From positions 1-7,071 of the forward strand of contig JACMLV010000898.1 of the NCBI GenBank assembly GCA_014379395.1: a DNA stretch of 7,071 bases, in the 5' to 3' direction. This document shows positions 1 through 5,544 of this stretch, piece after piece (the first letter of the stretch is position 1; every line of letters begins with the position of its first letter). The stretch comes from Burkholderiaceae bacterium (lineage in GTDB: Bacteria; Pseudomonadota; Gammaproteobacteria; Burkholderiales; Burkholderiaceae_D). The position numbers and the translations under genes were made by a program. The notes below the pieces were generated by a model. The model ran no database searches and had not been told where the DNA came from. It saw only the letters and a list, made by a program, of their open reading frames with translations.

Positions 1-1454
1 CGCCGGCCTCGTCCCCGGTCGCCGGCGCCGGACTGCATTGTGGCGGCGACGCCGCCGCGCCCGGCCACTTGCTGCTGCAAATGGGGAAATCGCAGCTGCT
101 GCATCTGCCCGACGGGGTCGTCAATCGCAGCGTCGGCAATCCGGACATTGTGCAATCGATGCTGATCGCGCCGGACACGCTGTACTTGCTGGGCAGCGAT
201 GTCGGCACCACCAACATGATCATCGAGGGCAGGAGTGGCAGGTGCAGCGTGCTCGACGTCGAGGTCGGCGTCGACGCGGCCGGTTTGCAGGCGACGCTGG
301 CGGCCCTGATGCCGGACGAAAAAGACATCCGCGTCAGCGCCGCCGCCGACTCCCTGGTGCTGAGCGGCACGGTCGAGGACGCCTCCACGGTGCTGCGCGC
401 GGTCGAGCTGGCCGGTGCCTATGTGCGCCGCCAGGTGCGCGCGCTGACGGCCGACAGCGCCGCCAAGGAGAAGGCCGCGCCCGCCACGCCCTCGCCCATC
501 GCCTCCGCCTCCACCGCCCAGGGGGCCAACGTCAACATCAAGTCGGGCACGAATGCGGCCAACGAGGCGGCCGCGCACAGCAGCCGCTTGATCAATCTGC
601 TCGCCGTCAGGGCGCCGCAGCAAGTGATGCTGGAAGTGAAAATCGCGGAAGTGTCGAAGTCGCTGCTCGACAAGCTCGAGGCCGGCACCGCGCTGCGGGT
701 GGCCGGCGGCGGCTGGGCCGCCACGCTGGTGTCGAACTTCCTCACCCGCACGCTGGGCGGTTCGCTGGGCGCCACCAAGGGCAACAACGCCGTGACCCTG
801 GAGGCGCAGCGGCAAGAGGGCTTGATCCGCATCCTGGCCGAACCGACCGTGATGGCGATCAGCGGCCAGGAGGGCAGTTTTCTGGCCGGCGGCAAGATCT
901 TCATTCCGGTCGCCCAGGACAACAACAAGGTCACGCTGGAAGAAAAGGAATTCGGCGTCGGCCTGCGCTTCACGCCGACCGTGCTGGCCGGCGGGCGCAT
1001 CAATTTGCGCGTCGCGCCGGAGGTGTCGGAATTGTCGCGCGAAGGCATCGGCATCAGCGCCGCCGGCTTTTCCGGCGTCGCCGTGCTGCCATTGATCACG
1101 ACGCGCAGGGCGGCGACCACCGTGCAATTGTTCGACGGCCAAAGCTTCGCCATCGGCGGCCTGATCAAAAATAACCAGTCCAACAACCTCAAGGGCCTGC
1201 CCGTGCTGGGCGAGGTGCCGGTGCTGGGCGCCTTGTTTCGCAGCACCGACTTCCAGCAGGACCGCACCGAATTGCTGTTCGTCGTGACCGCGCACCTGGT
1301 CAAGCCCTTGCCGGCCAATTACGCGCTGCCGACCGACCGGGTCAGCCCGCCAAGCCGCGCCGGATTCTTCCTGGGAGGGCGGATGGAGGGCGCCGCGCCG
1401 CAACCCGCCGCCGCGCCGCGGCCGGAAGGCAGCACCGGCTTTGAATTGAAGTGA
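1..1454 (+). CDS. rcpA: Tad/Flp pilus secretin RcpA/CpaC (5' truncated)
   Basis: This is the outer-membrane secretin through which the Flp pilus leaves the cell. The frame is open from the left edge (first full codon at 3), so the start and signal peptide lie outside; the TTG at 69 is only an internal codon. The 483 visible residues show the family layout. An N-terminal pilus-secretin domain (about 25-85) begins with GKSQLLHLP and contains a GTTN motif. A BON-like repeat follows (about 100-140), then an Ala/Pro/Ser linker (about 150-190). The secretin domain (about 205-435) carries VMLEVKIAEV, LAEPTVMAISG, FLAGGKIFIPV, the VAPEVSEL strand and the signature VPVLGALF (405-412), followed by TELLFVVTAHLVKPL. 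The C-terminal tail is Pro/Ala-rich. It is the first visible gene of the operon, and its stop overlaps a possible GTG at 1451 of the next frame. Identification is by motif recognition; the class (Tad rather than type II or III) is supported by the neighbours. Confidence 0.95.
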   Translation, partial: PASSPVAGAGLHCGGDAAAPGHLLLQMGKSQLLHLPDGVVNRSVGNPDIVQSMLIAPDTLYLLGSDVGTTNMIIEGRSGRCSVLDVEVGVDAAGLQATLAALMPDEKDIRVSAAADSLVLSGTVEDASTVLRAVELAGAYVRRQVRALTADSAAKEKAAPATPSPIASASTAQGANVNIKSGTNAANEAAAHSSRLINLLAVRAPQQVMLEVKIAEVSKSLLDKLEAGTALRVAGGGWAATLVSNFLTRTLGGSLGATKGNNAVTLEAQRQEGLIRILAEPTVMAISGQEGSFLAGGKIFIPVAQDNNKVTLEEKEFGVGLRFTPTVLAGGRINLRVAPEVSELSREGIGISAAGFSGVAVLPLITTRRAATTVQLFDGQSFAIGGLIKNNQSNNLKGLPVLGEVPVLGALFRSTDFQQDRTELLFVVTAHLVKPLPANYALPTDRVSPPSRAGFFLGGRMEGAAPQPAAAPRPEGSTGFELK

Positions 1455-1460
1455 GCAACC

Positions 1461-1464
1461 GGAG
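1461..1464 (+). promoter_or_regulatory. Ribosome binding site of the small lipoprotein gene
   Basis: GGAG lies 7 bases before the ATG at 1472. It decides the start in favour of 1472 over the in-frame GTG at 1451, which overlaps the secretin stop codon and would add seven residues before a normal signal peptide. Confidence 0.7.
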
Positions 1465-1471
1465 CCACACC

Positions 1472-1750
1472 ATGAAGAACCGCTTGTTGTCCAGGCGCAG
1501 CCTGGCGGCGCTGACCATCGCCGGCCTGCTCTCGGCCTGCGCCGCCAGCACGCCGCAATTCGATCGGCGCTTCGGCGCCACCGTGCGCGATGCGATGGCC
1601 AGTCAAATAGCCGACCCCGGCGCCGCCGCCAATCCCGATCCGGTCGCCGGCATGGACGGCCGCAGCGCCGTGCTGGCGTTCGATCACTACCAAAAAACCT
1701 TCGCCGAGCCGGCCCCGCAACCGGCCACCCTCATCATCGGCGGCAGGTAA
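1472..1750 (+). CDS. Small Tad-locus lipoprotein, candidate secretin partner
   Basis: The 92-residue product is predicted to be a lipoprotein. It has basic residues at 3-9, a hydrophobic stretch (about 11-20) and a lipobox L-S-A-C with the lipidated cysteine at 23. Residue +2 is Ala, so the Lol avoidance signal (Asp at +2) is absent and outer-membrane sorting is expected. The mature part has no transmembrane segment. It contains an FGATVRDA motif near 34-41, an MDGRSAVLAFDHYQKTF block (61-77), a Pro-rich stretch and a terminal IIGGR. I recognise this pattern from short proteins next to the secretin in proteobacterial tad loci, but I cannot name an experimentally defined function. Its position directly after rcpA resembles that of rcpB in the Aggregatibacter locus, which suggests a role in secretin assembly or stability (inference). 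The start at 1472 is chosen for its GGAG site and signal peptide; GTG 1451 is the alternative. Confidence 0.85.
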   Translation: MKNRLLSRRSLAALTIAGLLSACAASTPQFDRRFGATVRDAMASQIADPGAAANPDPVAGMDGRSAVLAFDHYQKTFAEPAPQPATLIIGGR

Positions 1751-1757
1751 GCCGCCG
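1738..1757 (+). other. Hairpin spanning the stop codon of the lipoprotein gene
   Basis: CGGCGGC (1738-1744) pairs perfectly with GCCGCCG (1751-1757) around a six-base loop AGGTAA that contains the TAA stop. No T-tract follows, so it is not an intrinsic terminator. GC-rich codons make short stems of this kind fairly easy to get by chance. Confidence 0.4.
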
Positions 1758-1767
1758 CGGCACAGCG

Positions 1768-3234
1768 ATGAACCGGCCATTTCATTTCCCATGCATGCCG
1801 CCCGCGCGCCAAGGCGGCGCGATGAGCATCATGCTGGTCATGATGCTCATGGTCCTGCTCACCTTCATCGGCACGGCGGTCGATCTTGGGCAGCTCTACA
1901 ACCGCCGCACCGATCTGCAAAATCTGGCCGACAGCGCGGCGCTGGCGGCGGCGACCAGACTCAACGGCACCAGCGCCGGCATCGCGAGCGCGGTTGCGGC
2001 CGCCGCCGCCGTCGCAGCCTCCATGAAATACCAGTACGGCCGCAGCATCGTGTGGGACAACGCGGCCATCCGCTTCAGCACCTCGCCCGGCATACCCGGC
2101 ACGCCCGACGCCAACTGGCTCGACGTGGGTGGCGCCAGCGTTGCCGGGGTGGCCACCAACCTCATGTACGTCAGGGTCGATACCGGCGCGCTGGATCCCG
2201 CGCTCGGTCTGGTCACTCTGCCTTTCATCCGCGCCCTCAATCTCCAGGTGAACGGCGCCGCGCTCGACAGCTTCAGCATCGGCAGCAGCGCCGTCGCGGG
2301 ACGCAGCGCGATTCCGGTGACGCCACTGGGCGTGTGCGCCCTGGACCCGGACGTATTGAATCCGGTGAAGCAACGCACCAGCGGCGCGCTGGTCGAAGCG
2401 GTCCAATGGGGTTTCCGGCGCGGCATCAATTACAACCTGCTCAACCTGAGTCCGGCCGGCACCGCGCCGCTCAATTTTCTGGTCGATCCGATCAACGATC
2501 CCGCCACCGCCAATTTCGCCATCGCCGACGTTGCGCCCTTCGTCTGCAGCGGCACCATGCCGATGACGAGCCTGCCGAACGCGGTGCGGGTTCAGTTTCC
2601 CTTTCCGGCCGCACTGATTGATCAGCTCAATTCGCGCTTCGACGCGTACACCGCCGCCTCCGCGCCCTGCGATCCGGTCGGCGCGCCGCCCGACACCAAC
2701 GTGAAGGAGCATCTCAGCACCACCGCGGTCGCGCCGGCCGGGCAGACGGCGGCGGGCACCTCGCTGTCCGGCAAGCTGCTCACGGTCGCCGATCCCGCCG
2801 CGCCGCCCGCCGCAACCACTGCGCCCAGCTATGGCGTCTTGTGGTCCTACGCGATGGCGGCGCAATGGGTGGCGGGGAGCCCGGCCAGCTACCCGAACCT
2901 GGCGAAGACAAATTGGTCCACGCTCTACCCGGTGTCCTCGGGCGCGGGGCCGGCGACCGGCACTTACCCCGCAACCAACACGCCATATCACGCCCCGGGG
3001 TCTTCTTATAAATTGGCGCCCAGCCACCCCGGCGTCGCCAAGCGGCGCGTATTGAACCTGCCCCTGCTCGCTTGCCCGGACCCGGTCGGCGGCAATTATT
3101 CGACGGCGACCGTACTGGCGATCGGGCAATTTTTCATGTCCGCCAAGGCGAGCGTGGCCGCCACCAGAATCAGCGGCGAATTCGCCGGCATCCTGGCGCT
3201 GCCGATCGGCACGACGGTGAGGCTATACAGATGA
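1768..3234 (+). CDS. tadG: TadG-like Flp pilus assembly protein
   Basis: This 488-residue protein has the N-terminal TadE/G-like module typical of TadG. It runs as an Arg-x-Gly-Gly stretch (R14-G17), a transmembrane helix (about 19-38) ending in AVDLGQLYNRR, then LQNLADSAALAAA (50-62), the conserved Asp/Ala/Leu-rich segment. Most of the rest should be periplasmic. The C-terminal block RRVLNLPLLACPD and EFAGILALPIGTTVRLYR resembles TadG-like proteins of Beta- and Gammaproteobacteria as I remember them. I see no von Willebrand A motif (DxSxS), which some larger TadG proteins have, and no Glu at +5 after the glycine, so it is not a standard prepilin-peptidase substrate. The role is taken from the family: a membrane-anchored pilus assembly or anchoring factor. 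ATG 1768 has no clear Shine-Dalgarno site. ATG 1822 has AAGG at 1811-1814 but would remove the conserved R-x-G-G, so 1768 (or in-frame ATG 1795) is preferred. The stop overlaps the next start as ATGA. Confidence 0.88.
   Translation: MNRPFHFPCMPPARQGGAMSIMLVMMLMVLLTFIGTAVDLGQLYNRRTDLQNLADSAALAAATRLNGTSAGIASAVAAAAAVAASMKYQYGRSIVWDNAAIRFSTSPGIPGTPDANWLDVGGASVAGVATNLMYVRVDTGALDPALGLVTLPFIRALNLQVNGAALDSFSIGSSAVAGRSAIPVTPLGVCALDPDVLNPVKQRTSGALVEAVQWGFRRGINYNLLNLSPAGTAPLNFLVDPINDPATANFAIADVAPFVCSGTMPMTSLPNAVRVQFPFPAALIDQLNSRFDAYTAASAPCDPVGAPPDTNVKEHLSTTAVAPAGQTAAGTSLSGKLLTVADPAAPPAATTAPSYGVLWSYAMAAQWVAGSPASYPNLAKTNWSTLYPVSSGAGPATGTYPATNTPYHAPGSSYKLAPSHPGVAKRRVLNLPLLACPDPVGGNYSTATVLAIGQFFMSAKASVAATRISGEFAGILALPIGTTVRLYR
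3219..3222 (+). promoter_or_regulatory. Ribosome binding site of tadE
   Basis: GAGG (within GTGAGG) ends 8 bases before ATG 3231, inside the last codons of tadG. It fixes the start at 3231 rather than any upstream in-frame codon. Confidence 0.75.
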
Positions 3235-3695
3235 GCCATCGGCCATTGAGGCGGCGCGCCCAGAACGGCGTCGCGGCGATCGAGTTCGCCCTGATCATTC
3301 CGGTCATCATCATGCTCATGGCGGCGGCGTATGAGTTCGGACGCATAAGCTGGCAGTACAACACCGTGCAGCAAGCCGCCTATGCCGGGGCGCGCTACTT
3401 GTCTTCGGCCCCGCGGGCCGAAATCACCAGCCCGGCTGGACGTGACGCCGCCGTGGCGACGGCGAGGCAAATCGTGCTCGATGCCCTCGGCGCCGGCGGT
3501 GTGGATTTCCCCGACCCAGGCGCCCTTTTGGTCAACTGCTATTCTTGCGGCGCTTCTTCGCTCGCGCCGAGCGCGATGCAAGTGTTTCTGGTCGTGCCCC
3601 TCGTACAGGGGGACAGCCTGCTCGCCCTCGTCAGCTTCGCATGGCTTTCAGACGTGCAACTGAGTGCCAACATCAGCGTGCCGTATGCGAACTGA
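3231..3695 (+). CDS. tadE: TadE-like minor pseudopilin
   Basis: The 154-residue product is a Tad pseudopilin. A short basic leader (MSHRPLRRRAQNG) is followed by the processing motif G13/V14 with Glu at +5 (E18, VAAIEF), then a hydrophobic helix (about 19-35) ending in AYEFGR. This is the site cut by the prepilin peptidase TadV/CpaA, which is not in the window. The next segment, QQAAYAGARYL (47-57), is typical of the TadE family. The periplasmic part is short and contains a CxxC pair (C103, C106). From family knowledge, TadE and TadF are processed pseudopilins required for Flp fibre assembly, acting at the inner membrane or pilus base. The gene overlaps tadG by four bases (ATGA) and overlaps the next pseudopilin gene, so the three are probably translationally coupled. 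Confidence 0.9.
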   Translation: MSHRPLRRRAQNGVAAIEFALIIPVIIMLMAAAYEFGRISWQYNTVQQAAYAGARYLSSAPRAEITSPAGRDAAVATARQIVLDALGAGGVDFPDPGALLVNCYSCGASSLAPSAMQVFLVVPLVQGDSLLALVSFAWLSDVQLSANISVPYAN

Positions 3696-4296
3696 AGCGC
3701 GCCCCGTTCCGCGCGCCGCGCGCGCTCGGCCGCCGTCGTCGCGCCAGCGCGGGGTTGAAACCGTCGAGTTCGCCTTGCTGCTCGGCCTGTTTTTGGCCAT
3801 GGTGTTTCTAGTCATCGAAATCGCGCGCGTCATGTATGTCTGGAACGCGGCCCAGGACATCACCCGCCAGGCCGCCCGCGCCGCCGCCCGGACCGATTTT
3901 TCGAACGCGGCCCAGATGCTCGCGGTGCGGCAGGACGCGCTGCCACCCGGCGCCGCGAGCCTGGGCGGCTTCAGCGCCAATCAGGTGCGCATCGACTATC
4001 TGTCCGTGAACGCCGCCGGGGCGATGGCGCCGGTGGCGACGCTGCCCGCTTGTCCGACCCGCAACCTGATCAATTGCACCAACGCCCCCCACGGCGCCAA
4101 TTGCGTGCGCCTGGTGCGCGCGCGACTGTGCCAGAACGACGGCGCCGCCGCTTGCACCCCGGCGCCATACCAGCCGCTGCTGCCTCCGCTGTTGGGTTTT
4201 GGCAGCGGCGCGATGGCTTTATCGATACCCAGTTCGGACACGGTGGTGACGGCCGAGACGCTCGGCTATTTGCCGGGCATGGCCAGCTGTCCTTGA
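3685..4296 (+). CDS. Second TadE/TadF-type minor pseudopilin, cysteine-rich
   Basis: The 203-residue product has the same design as its neighbour but a longer periplasmic part. After a basic leader comes the processing site G23/V24 with Glu at +5 (E28, VETVEF), a hydrophobic helix (about 29-46) and the segment AAQDITRQAARAAART (55-70). The periplasmic domain holds six cysteines (123, 131, 140, 149, 157, 202), which could form up to three disulfides. This second copy most likely fills the TadF position, but many loci simply annotate both as TadE, so I leave the symbol blank. ATG 3685 overlaps the end of tadE by 11 bases; GTG 3664 is an alternative start 21 bases upstream. There is no clear Shine-Dalgarno site, consistent with coupling to tadE. 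The stop codon lies inside a strong hairpin. Confidence 0.87.
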   Translation: MRTEARPVPRAARARPPSSRQRGVETVEFALLLGLFLAMVFLVIEIARVMYVWNAAQDITRQAARAAARTDFSNAAQMLAVRQDALPPGAASLGGFSANQVRIDYLSVNAAGAMAPVATLPACPTRNLINCTNAPHGANCVRLVRARLCQNDGAAACTPAPYQPLLPPLLGFGSGAMALSIPSSDTVVTAETLGYLPGMASCP

Positions 4297-4303
4297 GCTG
4301 GCC
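4281..4303 (+). other. Perfect 8-bp hairpin at the pseudopilin/tadZ junction
   Basis: GGCCAGCT (4281-4288) and AGCTGGCC (4296-4303) are exact inverted repeats around a seven-base loop (GTCCTTG). The structure covers the TGA stop of the second pseudopilin gene (4294-4296). The following bases (CAATTAGTTC) have no T-run, so it is not a canonical Rho-independent terminator. It could slow decay from the 3' side, be an RNA processing point, or cause partial attenuation between the structural and ATPase genes (inference). Confidence 0.5.
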
Positions 4304-4319
4304 CAATTAGTTCGAGAGA

Positions 4320-4323
4320 AAGG
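4320..4323 (+). promoter_or_regulatory. Ribosome binding site of tadZ
   Basis: AAGG in a purine-rich run (4314-4323) ends 7 bases before ATG 4331. A closer ATG at 4326 reads only two codons before TGA, so 4331 is the start. Confidence 0.7.
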
Positions 4324-4330
4324 CAATGCC

Positions 4331-5506
4331 ATGAAAGCGCTGATGATTACCAAGGACACGCAACTGCACGCCGAGCTCGCCGCCCAGGGCGCGGCGCGCA
4401 TGCCGCCGCTGCGGTTCGCCGCCAGCCGCGCCGGCCTGCTCGACGCGCTCGAGCGGATCGTGCCGGAGCCGCCCGAGCTGGTCGTTTTCGACGCCAGCGA
4501 CATCGAGCCGGCCGAAGTGGAGCTGATGGAGCGCCTGGTGCGGCTGCATCCGCAGGCCGCCTTCATGTTGCTCATCCGCGAGCATCAGCAGGACATGCTG
4601 ATCCGGGCGATGCGGGCCGGCATGCGCGAGGTGCTGCAATTGCCGCTGGTGCACAAGGCCTTCCACGAGACGATGGACCGGATCGACATCCAGGCCGGCG
4701 TCACGCAAATGCGCAACGGCAAGGTGCTCGCGTTCAGCTCCTGCAAGGGCGGCAGCGGCGCGACTTTTATTTCGACCAATTTCGGCTACGCGCTGGCGGC
4801 GGTCGCGCAAAAAAAGGTCTTGCTGATGGATCTGCACGGCCAGTTCGGCGACGCCACGCTGTACGTGTCGGATCAAAAGCCGAGCATGACCCTGTCCGAT
4901 CTGTGCGCCCAGATCTCGCGCATGGACGGCGCCTTCCTGGCCTCGTGCCTGGTGCACGTCTCGTCCGGCTTCGGCGTGCTGGCGGCGGCCGACGACGCCG
5001 GCCACACGGTCGACATGAAGCCCGAGCACATGGACAGCATTTTGCGCGTGGCGCGCCAGCATTACGACTTCGTCTTGCTCGACGTCGGGCGCCAGATCGA
5101 CGCGCTCTCGCTGCGCGCGCTCGATTCGGCCGACGCGATCTACCCGGTGCTGCAGATGGCCCTGCCCGACATCCGCGACGGGCGCCGCCTGCTCGACATC
5201 TTCCGCTCGCTCGGCTACCCGCCGGAGCGGGTGCGCCTGATCGTCAACCGCTATGAAAAAGGCGGCAAGCTGCACCTGAGCGACGTCGAACAGGCGCTCG
5301 GCGTCAACGTCGTGCACGCCGTTCCCAACGATTACGTCGCCGTCACCGATTCGGTCAACCAGGGCATCCCGGTGCTGCGCCTGTCGCGCACCAGCGCGGT
5401 CGCGCGCAGCCTGGTCGAGCTGGTCGAGTTGGTGACGGCGAAACGCGTTGCCGAGAGCAAGGGCTTGTTCGACCGCCTGTTCGGCCGCGGCGACAGCGAT
5501 CTTTGA
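4331..5506 (+). CDS. tadZ: TadZ/CpaE, receiver-like plus ParA/MinD-like pilus localisation protein
   Basis: This 391-residue protein has the TadZ/CpaE architecture. An atypical receiver-like domain (about 1-120) has an Asp at 54 (VVFDAS) but no Lys-Pro at the end of its last strand, where LPL stands. A ParA/MinD-like domain follows (about 130-375). Its deviant P-loop is K139-G-G-S-G-A-T145: the first signature lysine is kept but the P-loop lysine is Ala144. The Walker A' strand reads VLLMDLHGQFGD, with D167 kept and His169 where MinD/ParA proteins have a second Asp. A Walker B-like strand YDFVLLDVGR holds D251. Conserved stretches LPDIRDGRRLL, LIVNRY and VNQGIPVL support the family. TadZ is thought to place the Tad machinery at the pole or at foci and recruit other Tad proteins. 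Since two nucleotide-handling residues are missing, I infer weak or no ATP hydrolysis; deviations in this P-loop are known in TadZ relatives. Confidence 0.94.
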   Translation: MKALMITKDTQLHAELAAQGAARMPPLRFAASRAGLLDALERIVPEPPELVVFDASDIEPAEVELMERLVRLHPQAAFMLLIREHQQDMLIRAMRAGMREVLQLPLVHKAFHETMDRIDIQAGVTQMRNGKVLAFSSCKGGSGATFISTNFGYALAAVAQKKVLLMDLHGQFGDATLYVSDQKPSMTLSDLCAQISRMDGAFLASCLVHVSSGFGVLAAADDAGHTVDMKPEHMDSILRVARQHYDFVLLDVGRQIDALSLRALDSADAIYPVLQMALPDIRDGRRLLDIFRSLGYPPERVRLIVNRYEKGGKLHLSDVEQALGVNVVHAVPNDYVAVTDSVNQGIPVLRLSRTSAVARSLVELVELVTAKRVAESKGLFDRLFGRGDSDL

Positions 5507-5513
5507 CCGTTCC

Positions 5514-5526
5514 CCCGCTCAGCGGG
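5514..5526 (+). other. Small hairpin in the tadZ-tadA gap
   Basis: CCCGC (5514-5518) pairs with GCGGG (5522-5526) around the loop TCA. It sits between the tadZ stop and the tadA ribosome binding site. There is no T-tract after it. The stem is short and may be chance. Confidence 0.3.
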
Positions 5527-5533
5527 CATCCAC

Positions 5534-5539
5534 AGGAGA
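5534..5539 (+). promoter_or_regulatory. Strong ribosome binding site of tadA
   Basis: AGGAGA, the best Shine-Dalgarno match in the window, lies 5 bases before ATG 5545. It sets the tadA start there rather than at an in-frame codon at 5503 that would overlap tadZ and add 14 residues. Confidence 0.85.
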
Positions 5540-5544
5540 ACTTC

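Noticed and set aside
38..1174. 378-residue plus-strand frame inside the secretin gene
   Set aside because: It is Arg/Gly-rich out-of-frame translation of rcpA with no fold-like pattern.
1451..1471. GTG 1451 as the start of the lipoprotein gene, overlapping the secretin stop
   Set aside because: ATG 1472 has a GGAG site at good spacing and begins directly with a normal lipoprotein signal peptide.
3007..3012. TATAAA inside tadG, a possible -10 box about 220 bases before tadE
   Set aside because: No -35-like sequence stands at the proper distance (2984-2989 reads ATATCA), so an internal promoter is not supported.
1687..3129. 480-residue minus-strand open frame opposite tadG
   Set aside because: Its Arg/Gly/Ala-rich, low-complexity translation and full overlap with a recognised gene mark it as a GC artefact.
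4281..4310. Hairpin at 4281-4303 as an intrinsic terminator
   Set aside because: No T-tract follows the stem, and tadZ has its own ribosome binding site only a few bases on, so full termination is unlikely.
4293..4321. TTGAGC before tadZ as a possible promoter -35 element
   Set aside because: The -10 position reads GAGAAA, which is a poor match, and the bases overlap the hairpin and purine-rich ribosome binding region.
4307..5317. 336-residue minus-strand open frame opposite tadZ
   Set aside because: It has the same shadow character (His, Gln, Arg-rich) and no recognisable motif.
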